Shown: positions 52,401 to 63,990, counted from the first letter of the stretch. The stretch: DNA of 64,000 bases from Nelumbo lutea (GCA_022828595.1 JAKGHH010000003.1:19964934-20028933); one strand, 5' to 3'. Notes: generated by a model from the letters alone, not told the origin. Made by a program: numbers and translations.

Positions 52401-53789
52401 AAAGGGAAGGATAATGTTCAAAATTCATTTACTTGTCAGTGTCAAGTCTTTAGCCTTTGGGTTCATGTAATATAAGTCATTGCCTAACTAGGAACAACAT
52501 GAGTTTCAAAACCAGGCTACACTCATTATTTCTATTGAACAAAACAAAATTGTCTAATCTGGTGAACTCTTTTCCTTGATCATAAATCATAAATTCATAA
52601 AACTTTTTTCCTCGTGCGGTAAACCCATACCCAGAAATCCAAATCACCTAAAAAGGAGGATAGTATAAAAGACAATAAATTGATAAGCATCCGGCAGATG
52701 CCAGAGTTAAAATGGGTTGCTTCAGACTGAAATTGTAGAGTACCCATTGCGGTCTAGAGAGACCAATTCGCAATTCAATACATAACAACCATAAACCAAC
52801 ATCAATGGTACACATTTCTAATAGCATCACCAAACAACATAAGACCTGCTAACTACTGAAACAAAACATAAGCTCAAGCTTCCCACATTTTCCTAAGAAA
52901 AAGGTTCGAAATTTACAGTTCCATTGGGTCAATTTAACATTTAAGTCAAATTCCAAACGAAATTGTAGAGTACCCATTGCGGTCTAGAGAGACCAATTCG
53001 CAATTCAATACATAACAACCATAAACCAACATCAATGGTCCACATTTCTAATAGCATCACCAAACAACCCAGAGTTAAAATGGGTTGCTTCAGACTGAAA
53101 TTGTAGAGTACCCATTGCGGTCTAGAGAGACCAATTCGCAATTCAATACATAACAACCATAAACCAACATCAATGGTCCACATTTCTAATAGCATCACCA
53201 AACAACATAAGACCTGCTAACTACTGAAACAAAACATAAGCTCAAGTTTCCCTCAGAAAAAAGTTCGAAATTTACAGTTCCATTGGGTCAATTTAACATT
53301 TAAGTCAAATTCCAAACGAAAAGTCTCACCTTTTTAGGGTGAGGTTCTTTTGAAGGCGTCTTAGTGTAGACTATCGACGCACGACGTGTGAACGAAGCGT
53401 TCGCCCTCCGATCCTGGGCAATGAAAAAACAAAAACAATACATTAAAGAAAAGGAAAGTTCACCAAAAGAGAGAACAGATTAAATTAAGATTATTTCCCA
53501 AAAATAGTACACAAGGAAAAAAAAAGGATAAATTTTTGAAATGTACATGAAGAACCGCTTGGAAGTATCAAGGTAATGAGCTTACCATGAGAGATTCCAC
53601 AAGCGGGACCATCTCGACGAGGTTCTTAAAGAGTACCCTGTCCACATTGCTATTGCTTCCGTTTCCGTTAGCGAGGGAGGAGTTAACTCGTTGAGATAGA
53701 AGAGGAGATGAGTGATCTTCTCCCGACAGCCATGATTTTGAGTCTCCAAATCTTTCCTGCAAGTCGACGAAATGCTGCTGCTCAAACAT
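42052..53789 (-). CDS. MPB2C: MPB2C, microtubule-associated movement-protein-binding protein
   Basis: Five phase-consistent exons on the minus strand: 53789-53586, 53413-53330, 52244-51888, 47624-47406 and 42273-42052, coding for 361 aa. The N-terminus MFEQQHFVDLQERFGDS, the block NLVEMVPLVESLM, RRASIVYTKTPSKEP, a long coiled coil (about residues 140-260, heptads such as LRKQVQDLEKKLSEKDELL), LADKQAALEKLQWEA and the end block MEKMEEAREAYIAAI are diagnostic. The family binds microtubules and viral movement proteins/KNOTTED1 in plants and is reported to limit cell-to-cell transport. The protein is longer than the roughly 325 aa I recall for the family, because about 25 residues follow the usual YLQSF end. 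Intron 4 (5.1 kb) and intron 3 (4.3 kb) are swollen by transposons; intron 2 has a triplicated segment. Confidence 0.93.
42791..44752. mobile_element. Solo-LTR-like insertion (1,962 bp) inside the copia remnant
   Basis: Begins TGTTAGACAG, ends CATTCTTTCA, and is flanked by the 5-bp duplication CGAGG (42786-42790 and 44753-44757). Removing it with one CGAGG joins the copia frame as GYITLLGSSPISWKTKKQ without a gap, so both edges are exact. There are no coding domains and no internal LTR pair, so a solo LTR of an unidentified long-LTR retrotransposon is the likeliest reading. It contains an (AT)n microsatellite. Confidence 0.8.
43411..43439. repeat. (AT)n microsatellite
   Basis: About 14 AT units inside the solo-LTR-like insertion, followed by ATGTATATGTA. 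Confidence 0.95.
45846..47206 (+). mobile_element. 5'-truncated LINE F in MPB2C intron 4 (antisense to the gene)
   Basis: Encodes the ORF2 C-terminus: zf-RVT (about 46020-46340, VWCRAIPPRVGSFCWEAYLE, CLSPQWCVFCNADGETGFH), linker ([29 protein letters not shown]) and RNase H (46649-47074, [42 protein letters not shown]). A poly-A tail is at 47198-47206. The RNase H frame is open over 141 codons but lost part of the GDSE..I.W block. Target duplications were not found; its 5' end abuts the copia remnant. Confidence 0.88.
47625..48529. other. MPB2C intron 3, 3' part
   Basis: AT-rich intron sequence with ATATAT runs at about 47985-48090. No element with definable ends was seen, though CCAGTTTTTCTAACC / GAACCAGTC words suggest an old MITE at 47900-48230. 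Confidence 0.4.
48530..50900 (-). mobile_element. LINE G, internally deleted, MPB2C intron 3 (same strand as the gene)
   Basis: Minus strand 50776-50590 reads LVWIRVVGIPLHFRS and IGHAVGKF, the DUF4283-type start of plant LINE ORF1. Downstream lies acidic, lysine-rich ORF1 sequence full of stops (to about 48810), then a LINE-like 3' tail at 48760-48530. The whole ORF2 enzymatic region is missing. A 36-bp unit (TTTCCATTTGAGCTGATAAA) is tandemly repeated at about 49628-49705. Confidence 0.65.
50901..51887. other. MPB2C intron 3, 5' part
   Basis: Holds a short near-direct duplication at about 51440-51560 (AGAAATTT(T/C)CATGT and GTATATGGTAGTAATTATGC twice). Otherwise plain intron sequence. Confidence 0.5.
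52699..53320. repeat. Triplicated segment in MPB2C intron 2
   Basis: A core of about 107 bp (starting ATTGTAGAGTACCC at 52732, 52962 and 53100) occurs three times. The order is P-X-Y-X-P-X-Y, where P is the 33-bp lead CCAGAGTTAAAATGGG..., X the core and Y a tail of about 115 bp ending TTCCAAACGAA. Copies are nearly identical (GGTACAC against GGTCCAC in X), so the duplications are recent. The last Y ends 9 bp before the exon 2 donor. Confidence 0.93.
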
Positions 53790-53794
53790 TGGCT

Positions 53795-53998
53795 ATGGAG
53801 ATCGATTAGTTGGTGGAAGCCCTTAAAAAGATCGATACTCTCTCTGATCTCTATGTCAGGAATACACTACATAGAGAGAAATTGCAGAGACTTCACGGAT
53901 ATCATGGTCCTAGTTCCCACTCCAATCCGTCCTTACAGTCACGGAGATCAGCAGAAAGATTACTCAAAAAACTCAAAAGGGAAGTGGAAGCGATGTAA
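53795..53998 (+). other. Unexplained reading frame antisense to the MPB2C leader
   Basis: From ATG 53795 a 67-codon plus-strand frame would run to TAA at 53996-53998 with a single in-frame TAG as codon 5. The peptide after it is charged and leucine-patterned (VEALKKIDTLSDLYV, RSAERLLKKLKREVEAM). I do not recognise a family. It begins 5 bp from the MPB2C ATG on the other strand and would overlap the whole MPB2C 5' leader. It may be chance, a broken gene remnant, or the last exon of something spliced from elsewhere. Confidence 0.25.
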
Positions 53999-54060
53999 AT
54001 GTCCATAACCCAGAAAAAGAAACAACAGCACTACCTATTACATTATATAATAAACACTTA

Positions 54061-54322
54061 GGGTCCATTAGTATTTCGTCATTACATTATATAATGTCAA
54101 AAATATTCTTCTTGTGTTGTTTTTTTTGAGATCATTCTACGGAATAAAATCATTACAAGAAAATATTATCACTAGAAATTTTGAATATATTATTTTATGT
54201 TCATGTGAGAATATCACCGTGGGGAGACATTAAATTACATGAAAATCATTTCAAAAATAAATGAAAAGGGTATTTTTTGACATTATATAATATTTAACTG
54301 ACAAAATATTGATGGATGGACC
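54061..54322. mobile_element. MITE in the MPB2C promoter, Tourist-like ends
   Basis: GGGTCCATTAGTATTTCGTC on the left is inverted to GACAAAATATTGATGGATGG-ACC on the right, with inner ATTATATAATG palindromes. Flanks are TTA and TAA. 262 bp, starting about 270 bp upstream of the MPB2C start codon. Confidence 0.65.
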
Positions 54323-54596
54323 TAAATTTCTATTTTTGAGAATTCAAGATATTCAAGTGTTGCAATTGAAAATTTAGAATACCTATCCCAAAGTGTAGGA
54401 TACTTATCTACAACTTACCCAATTTTAAAGCTAATTGCAAATTTGCAATAAGGAACATAATCCAACGAGCCAAATTGAGAGTCTATTGATTCTCGAACCA
54501 GGTAGTAATATACCTCCGCTTATAAAAAAAAAAGTAATATACCTCCACTTTGCTTAAAATTTTCATACCAATTAAAGTAAATTTAAGCTTTTAGTT

Positions 54597-55271
54597 AGGC
54601 TTCAAATTTCAATTTCCTATAATAGGAGTTTAGAATCGGAATTGAAATAGTGGTTGGATGGAATGGGATTGCAATTTCTGGTCATTGCAGAATGGCATTG
54701 TTCTATTTGAGGTAATGGTCATTCTGGCCTCCCCTCCTTGGGAATGAGAATCTCATTCCAGTTAGGGATGGTAATAAAGAGGGCTTTACCCGACCCATCT
54801 CCCAATCCGTGTCTGCCCCAAAATCTATAGTGGATTGGATTTTGAGAATCTAAACCCTTTCCTTACATGAAAATGCAAAATCCTCCCTGACCTCAAGAGT
54901 AAGGCAAGTCGGGTTTAGAACCTGCATATAATTTCTTATTATCTTTTATTATATATAAACAATAAACAAATAAAATAATACAAATAAATAACAAAATTTT
55001 CAATTATTTGATTAAGACATATAAAATCATATAAATTATTAATTATCCTTTACATAAAATTCTAAATATTATTAAATTCAATACCTAATACATAAAGTTT
55101 ATATACTTTTATTCTAAACCCTAATCTCCCCTCACGCAATAAGACGCAATAGGAGTGGATGCCCATTAAAATGTGTCACCCCTTCATGGGAATTATGGCA
55201 TACTTTATGGAATTCAATTCTAGTTCCGATTTCAAGGAATTTCGACTTTGATTCACAAGACAAACAGACCC
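54597..55271. mobile_element. Degenerate Tourist-like MITE, interrupted
   Basis: Left half at 54597-54765 (GAATCGGAATTGAAAT, TGGTTGGATGGAATGGG) and right half at about 55185-55271 (TTCCGATTTC, CAAACAGACCCTC) belong to the Tourist-like family. About 400 bp of AT-rich sequence opening TTAGGGATGGTAATAAAG lies between them and is probably another element whose right end I could not fix. Confidence 0.5.
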
Positions 55272-56924
55272 TCAGTGTTTTTGCCAACGAGATTTGGCTG
55301 TAAATGGTTTGACTCATCGTTCAGAAGGAAAGCAACACAATGAACCTTGATATGACTAATGGATAACCCAGCCCAACATTGACTGGGCCTCATAACTTAC
55401 CACATGTCCACAATGGAGATTTAATGCTGGGAAATAAATTTTCTTTAAGACATTGTTGTAGCTGTGCTATTTGTTGCATTATTTTCATGGTTTGGAAAAG
55501 GAATGTTCACACGATAGCTCATCATCAGAAAATAAGGCATGTGGCCATGCACTGATGGTTTTTCTGACATGTGAGCCATGTACTGATGATGGTTGAGGAC
55601 CCTCTCTTGGGATGGATCCATCCATTCAATGATCTGTCCTGATCCTCGAAATAAACGACAAATGGCAATTTTTGAGGGCCCCATACAGAAAGACCTTTCC
55701 TGTGTTCTAGAAGCAAAATGGTGATGGGCTGGACTCGTAGCTGCACTTCATGTCCGGTGGCCTGGTTCGGCCCTGATTATGTTCCCATCTTCGGCTATAA
55801 GGTAGAATGGAGAAAAGCACCCCATAAGTCATTAAATTCGACTTAAGAGACCAAGCTTGCTTAGCTAATCGGATGCAAAGAAAATGGATGAGAACTTGAG
55901 ATTCTTCACCCAGTTAAAGATGGTCTGAATGCGACCCATTTATAATTGGATCGAATAATGGATATAGCACTATCCAAGCAAATATGATCCAACTCGTGTA
56001 ATTACGGGAAATTGGTATAACACAGATAGAGCAGATGCACGTGAGCCTGCAGTTCCAAGGATTTGATCTTACACTCCCTATTTAGAGAGGTGCCAACTGC
56101 CAAGTGACAATCTCAACAAAATAAAATAATCTATCCTACTGGAAAGACATGATAATAAAAGAGCCTTGACCAAATTAAACCCCTGTGAATTTTTATAAAA
56201 ATAACTTTAATTGATTATCATCGTTATGAATTTAATTTTTATGATACTAGTTACAAATTTTCTCGATATCATAATTGAACTCCTTTGACAAATTATTTCT
56301 ACTAGTGAGTCATTTCAACTCACTTTATCATATATGACATAAAAAGCTAGAAACTATTTTTAGTTTAATTTATTAATAATATATAGTATTTTGATTATTA
56401 TTTTTTATTTATTAATACTATTTTATATCAAATTTCAATATGAATATGCCATAAAACAAATGGATAAGCTTCAAATTAAATTCAAATATTAACGAATCAA
56501 ATTTGGATGTGGGCCTTTTCAATCCAATCCAATCTGGTTGGAACCCTAAAGTGAAGCCATCATTATTCTTTCATGGGTTTGGTGTGTGTCCAGTTGGATT
56601 AGATGAATGTAATGGTTCATCGGTGGGTTATGAAATCAATGATGAGGTTCCAAACCATTAATAAATTTATGAGCCCCACTGTGAAAGATGTGGGTCCTAT
56701 GTATTTTATTACTGGTGTAGAACCTTATTATCATTGGTTCCACAGCCCGTTGAATAACCATTGCATTCAGCTAATCCTTGCTTGAGTTCTTGAGAATTGA
56801 GGCAAGCCGTCCTTTACTATTATTTCCTTAATTTGCCCATAAATACCAATTTTTCAACTCTTCTACACAGCCACAACATAAGATGCACTTTATTGAACTG
56901 TGGAGACCAACTCCTTGGGGACCC
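55272..56924. other. Intergenic DNA, no gene seen
   Basis: Read on both strands: only short, unsupported frames. 56210-56480 is very AT-rich. No RNA gene or clear transposon ends were found. Confidence 0.5.
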
Positions 56925-57125
56925 CAAACGGTGAATTGGGATCTGCTCCTTATATATAGAGCACTCCTCACACCAATACAACCTCACAGCCACATCCCAT
57001 TGTATATTAGAAACATTTTCCATAAATAACAATATAGAAATATGGGAAATGTTTCCGATGTACGGCTGAAACATGCTGAAGTCGGTGTGAGAAACACTCT
57101 GTGAGGAATAGATCCGAACTCCCAA
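56925..57125. repeat. Foldback element (family B)
   Basis: GGGATCTGCTCCTTAT...CACTCCTCACACC pairs with GGTGTGAGAAACACTC...GAGGAATAGATCCGAACTCCC, giving a long imperfect hairpin. The centre is GAAACATTTTCC / GGAAATGTTTCC. Related pieces occur at 40080-40245, 59990-60055 and 60600-60790. Confidence 0.65.
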
Positions 57126-57676
57126 ATAGTTTGACAAACTCGATTGAATTGTATTGTATCTTTCATTCAGCAACACATTTATAATTAATTCATTAGGCTC
57201 AGTTTGGAAAAAATACAAACACAAATATGTATAATGTTAATAGATACAAAATAATATAAAAACATAAAGTTTTGCATTTTAGATATTTGTATTTATACTC
57301 CTTTCAAACTGAGCCTTAACTCCTCACTTGCTCTTTCAAATACTCAAATTTGAAAGTCACAGAAATCCAAAATAGAGGTGTTGAATGTTAGTATTGAATA
57401 TTATGTATATTAATTTATATATTGGTATTACTGTTAGCTAATGTGATATATATCATTTATTGACATGTAGCAAGGAAACTGAGCTAAGCAGCTTTCTTAG
57501 CTAGCTGTAAGCTCTAATTTCCATGACCTCAAGTACAATTCCTAGCCCTTTTAACTAATAAAGCATGCTTTATCTTGGTGATTTCTAATCAATTTATATG
57601 TTAATTAAATATTATAAACACAAAATTTTTATTTTAGTTTCTATTTCCTTTTAATGACGGTGAACAATGAGATTTA

Positions 57677-57960
57677 GGATCCATTCAGTTCATGGAAATA
57701 GGGGTTTGGAATCGTTATTAGAACCGAAATAGGCCATGCCGATTCTAAATGTTTAATTGGGTAGAATCTGAATTTCATTTATATTTTTGATGGAATGGCA
57801 TTCCCCCATTTGAGAGAATGGTCATTTCCTCCTCTTCCCATAGGAATGAAATCTCATTCCAGCTTATTTCAATTTTCAATTTGATTTCTGTCTGAATCAA
57901 ACAGACTATAAGAATAATTGACCATTTCGATTCTGATTCCAACTGTGAACCAAAGGACCC
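57677..57960. mobile_element. Tourist-like MITE
   Basis: GGATCCATTCAGTTCATGG ... GTGAACCAAAGGACCC with TTA/TTT flanks; interior TTCCCCCATTTGAGAGAATGG is shared with other copies. Confidence 0.75.
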
Positions 57961-58349
57961 TTTGATTTTAATTTTTAAAAATTTACCATAAAAACCATTA
58001 AATGCCAAAAAAATAAATTAAAATGGCATATATTAAAATAATAAAAAATCATATAATTTTTTAGGTGGGATCTTCGGGTATAGACATCAAACTCCCATAC
58101 CAATGACCCAGTGATTGATAACTTGTGATGGTTAATTAGCACCCCTCCAACTCCAATATAAGAGGCATGGGTGGGGATCATGCGATCATTTATGACCCGG
58201 CCCAAATCCACACCAAGCCCGCACATAATGCAGGCTGGGCCCTAGTCAAGCAAACCCTAGGCTTGGACAGACTGACAAGGCCCAAAAGTTACATTTATCT
58301 TATAATTCCTTACCATATATATAGTATAATACATTAATGGATTGGACTA

Positions 58350-58515
58350 TGATATAGAAAAGATATGATATCCGAAAATTTTATGATGAATCAAGTGGAA
58401 TTATAAACATAGTAGTCAATTAGGTGTTATTTATCAAAATTTATAAGTGGGTTTTGATTGATCAAAACTCTTTCCATACCATATTTTCTCGGCATCATAG
58501 ATTTTCCCTATATTA
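58350..58515. repeat. Dispersed repeat, copy 1
   Basis: Shares ordered words with 63825-63990: AGATATGATAT, GAAAATTTTAT, AATCAAGTGGA, ATCAAAATTTATA(A/G)GTGG and ATCATAGATTTTC, all in direct orientation. No ends or coding were recognised. Confidence 0.7.
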
Positions 58516-58861
58516 ATATATAGACAGTACATCTTTATATAGTTTTTTGTATTTTGTATTTTTTATTTTATTTTAAACCCATAATTTTATTAAGCAATAC
58601 AGGCAAACCTGGATGCTCGGCCTAGCCTAGGCAGACCTAAAGATTATTCCATACATTGTCAAAACCCAGCCTATGGTCATCCTTATATCCAACTTGTGGA
58701 ACTACAGGCTCTCCCCAGTCTGACCAATGGATCCCATGTGCACACCTGATCCTCTAGAATGCAAAAGATGCTAAATTTTAAATTTTTTTCTTTTTTATTT
58801 TACCTCTTTTTACCAAATCTGGTCTTGATTCCAGAGCAAACTCCATTTAACCATAAATTAA

Positions 58862-59112
58862 GGGCCCCATTTGGTTCACAGGAAGAGGAATCTGTAATTG
58901 GAATCGGAATGGCCTTTGGTTGGGTGGAATGGAAGTTCCCCCGAATGACCATTCCCTCCCCTCTCTTAGGAATGAGATATATTCCAACTGATTCTAATTC
59001 CGATTTTGATTTTCATTTGAATCAAACAGACTATGAAAATAGATCCTCAAGTTCTAAATTTCTAATTCCAAGATATTTCTGTTCTGATTCTAACCAAGAA
59101 CCAAATGAACCC
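58862..59112. mobile_element. Tourist-like MITE
   Basis: GGGCCCCATTTGGTTCACAGG ... CCAAGAACCAAATGAACCC, flanked TAA/TTA. Same family as 10122-10352. Confidence 0.8.
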
Positions 59113-59115
59113 TTA

Positions 59116-60315
59116 CTTTCACCCCTTTCACAAAGTAGGTACATTTGCTTTGTCATGACGAATGTTAAAAGTTAAAACCACCCTCATCAACTCATCCAAC
59201 ATATAGAAATTGTCAAACAAACAAAGAGGCATGGTGTAAATTTATAATAAGAGCGAAAGGAGTATTCTTTGTTTATTATAAAGTACAGTCGATACTAAAT
59301 AATTATGGAAGTGACATTATAGGATAGACCCAAGTTATAGACAGTAGCCAACTTTGATGGGTCATAATCATCTTGCTCCTAATGTTTGAAAGAGAGGCAG
59401 CAATGAATAATGAGTGTGGAAACTAAAGTATTATATTTATCATAAGAAGGACATGTAAGAGGACAGGATTTCAAAGTGATTTCCCCCCATCACTAGATTT
59501 AAGTTACCAGGCCCCGAAAGTGAAGCCTCCTACTACACTATAGCCGGGGCCCGGGATTCGCTGCCAACAAAGTGCATCAGGAAAATTTCCACGAGGGATC
59601 TGTCTTATTTTATATCGATCGCCTTCCTACTTATAATAATGGACCAGATTACCATAGTCCATAGACTCCATACCTTCAGAAAAGAGAATCAATTGGCTGA
59701 TCATTCGGCCGGCAGATCACATCCACATAGAGGATTCCTATCTCTAAATGGGACTCACCCTTCAGACATCGTATATCTTTTTTCTTTTTTTCTGCAAAGG
59801 GGAGGAAGGTAGTATATCAATTTGGTTGAAGGAGCAGATCGGATATAATTGCTAAATGAGCTTATTAGGGGATTCACCCAGGTCCACTGCCACTGCCTTT
59901 ATATATTGGGAATTGGGATATTGTTTATTTATTTATAGTTAGAGTGACACAAATGCCCACAAACCACGAACTCAGATTCAGTACTCACATTGTCACAGTT
60001 ACTTGTATCGAAAATATTTCTATATTTATATGTTTTTATTTATGGAGAAATAACCATGGTAGAATTCTGAAATTGCAGCCTCCTATAGTCTATTAATAGC
60101 CCCTCTATAAACTGCACTCTGTTTGTAGATTTGACAATTAATCTACGGTCAGGATTCATCCCACCCATACGGTGGGGTTAAAAATTCTGAGATAGGCTGA
60201 ATAGTCATTTTCCCTAATTTTAATATACAGCTAAAAATGGTTATGAATACGGTGCAAGTACCCTTTATGAAGACTGAATCCAATCTCATAATCCACCCAG
60301 CGAGTGGGAGTAGAG
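59116..60315. other. Intergenic DNA, no gene seen
   Basis: 59990-60055 resembles the central part of foldback family B (CGAAAATATTTCTATATTTATATG). Near 59555 GGGATTCGCTGCCAACAAAG recalls an arm of foldback family A. Nothing else was recognised. Confidence 0.45.
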
Positions 60316-60470
60316 AATTGGGATCACCTGCCAACAAATGATATTCCAATACTCTCTGAACGTTATCTGACGCAATACATCTCGCCATCAAACTAAGACC
60401 CACCATGTATGAGATGTGTGGTGCCTGATCATGTGGTAGGGTGATGGAATGTATTTTCCGGATTCAGCTG
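60316..60470. repeat. Diverged foldback element (family A)
   Basis: GGGATCACCTGCCAACAAATG, the loop block ACTAAGACCCACCATG and the right end GGAATGTATTTTCCGGATTC parallel the copy in eL8 intron 6 (10712-10875), with decayed arms. Confidence 0.6.
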
Positions 60471-60599
60471 AAGTAGGCAAATGGTATTATGCGCAAGCCG
60501 GTCACAGGCCAAGGGAACAGTCATTAAAGGCAATGTGTTCAAATCCAGACCATAGATTAGACGAGAAAGCTGCATCATTCCTGGTTTTCTGGGTTTATC

Positions 60600-60790
60600 C
60601 AATAGTTTAAGCGTTCTGATAGTTCACATCTACGCCTCATAAGGAGGCACCCCACAATGTCCCACAGCACATCCCTGTTGTGTATTGGAAATATGATGAT
60701 GTCATCATCGGGAGATGTTTTCAATACATGTGCTATGGAACCTTGTGGGACGCAGATTTGAATCCTTCTGATAGCCAAAACCACAAACTG
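60600..60790. repeat. Foldback element (family B-like)
   Basis: CACATCTACGCCTCATAAGG ... CCCACAATGTCCCACAGCACA on the left is answered by TGTGCTATGGAACCTTGTGGG and GACGCAGATTTGAATCC on the right, around a GATGATGTCATCATC centre. Confidence 0.6.
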
Positions 60791-63700
60791 GGAAAGTGTT
60801 TACCTGTTTGTGCTCTTTGATTTTGCTAGTTCAACCGCCTAGTTTGATCCAATTTACAGAACATTGGTTGGCTGATGGTTTAACCACCTGCTGTTCTACT
60901 TCCACATATTTGAATCTTTAGGATGTCAAATGACCACGACCATCCGCACTCGGGCATTCAAATCAAACCTCATAAATACAAATTACTTAAAGATTCCAAC
61001 TTCCAGATCATTCAATAGCCACCACCTGGGGGCATTCACTGAATCCAGCAACTCTCTTATACAAAGCCCCTAGCATCTTCTAATATAAATATATCAATAA
61101 TGCGGAAGTACAAAGTTCAAATCTAGTGAATCAAGAAGCAACTCTCTTATTTAATTTTTCAATTTCCAACTTCCCTTCTTTTTTATGGAAGACTCCAAGC
61201 TAGACCATCTGGTCGGTGGGTCGGTGGTAGTTAATTCAACTATAAACCACGAATTCATGTTTTTTATTCGTGTATTCTCTCGCGCATCAGAGTCCAACCC
61301 AATCCATCTATAGAAGCAAAAAAAGTCCAAGTCCAAATCCATCCCAAACAGCTCAATGCCACTCAATTTTGTCTCCTTGACTTCAAACGAACCATAGGAT
61401 TAGATATGAAATTCTCAAACTAATGTGTGTTGATATTCCACTCCAGGTGTTCTTCGATTGTACATCGGTACGCGGGGTTTATAATTCCTTCTTTCTCACT
61501 ATAAACCCAGAACAACTTTAAGCCCCAAAAATATGAACTGTGGATACGTCCACATTGGCTGACACTTGACAGGATTGCTTCATTTAAGGTTCAGCTGTTC
61601 GAAATTTCAAATAAATCTACAGTTTATGTCGCAGCTTTATTAAGGCACGAAGTGCACAAGAGATTTGCCTTATCAATGTGTTGAGGGGAGTCGGGACATT
61701 TGGCATCTCAGTCAGAGGAGTTAAGAGTTAGGCTTGTCTAGTTGTTGTGCCCTATTCGAGGAGGGTTTGACGAATGACAATTTAGCGTCGTAATTTTTAA
61801 ATCAATCATGTCAACCAGTTTGCATCCAGACTGTTGATTTCTAATTTTTCAACTTCAAAAGTGAAAACAAAAGCTGCTTTTTGTAAATTGACTCAAACAT
61901 GTCGCTGTAAACTGCTTGACATTTAACTAAGTCAATTACCAACATCTGTTGCAGAGTCCACCACTCCAAAAGTAAACATCTCTTCTGATTCACAGGCGGG
62001 ATAAGGAAATGAGATGGACCCGGGTCCGGTTGGGAAGAATCTCTACATTGGACCAACCCAGTTTCTAAGGGAGTTGAGAGGTCCACCGGTAATCGGGGTA
62101 CACAAAGACCCAGAGACTGAAGTTAGTCAATGTTTGGAAGAGAACAAAAAAGGTGGCCACTGGCCAGAGAGAGAACAAATAGCTTTTACAGTTAAAAAGA
62201 GTTCTTTTAGTTTTGACTTCCAACTTTCTTCTGTAGCTACAAGAAAGAAAAAAAATCAATAAACGCTGTTTCAACTTTCAAGTAAACCTTGAAACATGGA
62301 TTATGGTTAAGGGAAACAGAAAAGAATTAAAATCAAATGAAAAGTTATTTTACAAATATAGTACAGGATTTTGAGCTTAGAGCTTGGGTATGCTGTTTTA
62401 TCCGTTTATCGATTTCTATGCCACACACTGGGTCCTCAAAAAAAAGAAGGAAAAAAGCTGGGCCCTTTTGAGACAAATGTATGTGGGTTGCCTCTGGATC
62501 ATAAATGTGTATGTTTTCTTGTACAAAATTCTATGTAATTTCTTGTTTGCGGTGGAAAAATTGTATTAGGGTTTCGTTTTCCTCTCTGTTTTCCCGCTCT
62601 CTCTTCCACAGTTCCACTGTTTTCTCCTCCTTTGAAATTCTCAGCCCCATTTCTCTCCTGACGTCCTCTCTTAGTCTCTCCCAGTCGCATCTCAAAACGT
62701 GTCACTTATATTGAGATTAGTATTTATACTTTCAGGGGTATTCTTCAATGCGAATTACCTTTAAACAAAAACGCAAAAATGCTTTTGGTTATAGTACTTT
62801 TTTTTTCCTAGAAACTTGTTTTTAGGCTCAGTTTGAAAAGAGTATAAATATAAAAATGTACACTGGAAAAACATGCCTTCTGTATTTTTAAACCTTGTTT
62901 TGCACTGTAATCAAACTGAACCTTGTAATCAGTAGTTTCAAACCTTATATATTTGTTCTGCACATATTTGTATTTGTTTTCTTCTCAAATTGAGTCTAAA
63001 TGGCTAAATCTATAGTTTAAAGAACATGTTTTCATCTGAATATCTAATATCATGTTTCCATAAATCATAAAATTTCTAATATATATATATATATGTTTTT
63101 AAAGTCATTCTTTGAAGTCATGTATCAGTTTTTTTTTAAACAAAATCAACTTTTTTTCAAAAAATAAAAACACAAATTAAGAAGTTTTTTTTTTTTACTT
63201 TTTTTGCTAAGTGGCAATTTAAAAAAAAAATCGTGACTTAAATCCCTTTACTTATTTATGCAATTATTGGATTTTAAGTCTCCAATATAATCCCACGGAT
63301 TTAGAAGTGAACATTTTGAATTCCATGGATTTGTTTTTATTTGGTAATAGAATTCCATGGAATCGAGGGAAGAAGCAAAATTCCGTGTACATTTGTGAGC
63401 CAACGACAGCACACTTTTCTCAGGGAGTCACGGATGTTCATTGTACATGGCCAATCAGCTCCTTGGATTAATGAAGGAGTAAACAAATGGGCTACCACTT
63501 TGCCACTTTGGAGGAAGAAAAATAACAAGCGAACGATCTTACTTATCATCCACGTCTGGATAAATTATTAGCAGCTTCCGAATGCTACATTAACTGATGA
63601 GTGTCTGAAATTTTACAAGGAAAAAGCTTTCAAAACTCAAAAGTGGTTCATTTTTTTTTCCTTCTGATAGCAAATTTGATTTGTTCTTTCTGAAAAAAAA

Positions 63701-63824
63701 AAAGGAAAACTGAAGAAAATGGAAACAAATGTAAGAAACTAACTAAACCCAAAAATTGACTATACAACCAACACGAAGTCCTTCCACAGCGTGGTTTTTT
63801 CTTCAGTGGTAGGTGCACCTAAAC
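60791..63824. other. Intergenic DNA, no gene seen
   Basis: Both strands were read. Only frames without recognisable domains occur, such as the serine/leucine-rich one at 62505-62714. An (AT)n run lies at about 63081-63094 and T-rich stretches at 63130-63230. Confidence 0.5.
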
Positions 63825-63990
63825 CGGAAAGATATGATATTAGAAAATTTTATAACCAATCAACCGGGTATCATAAAAGTAAGAATTAATCAAGTGGAGT
63901 TTAATCAAAATTTATAGGTGGTTATAATTGGTCAAAGCCTTTTTCGGTATTATGTCTTTTCTGTATCATAGATTTTCAAAATTTTTCAAA
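63825..63990. repeat. Dispersed repeat, copy 2
   Basis: Second copy of the sequence at 58350-58515, in the same orientation and about 5.5 kb away. It runs into the window edge. Confidence 0.7.

Noticed and set aside
52648..53201. Repeated WTIDVGLWLLCIELRIGL peptide as a repeat protein
   Set aside because: It is the minus-strand translation of the triplicated intron segment; no exon signals support it.
55132..58226. Small frames of 60-134 codons as possible genes
   Set aside because: No similarity to known families, no splice logic, and several coincide with foldback or MITE sequence.
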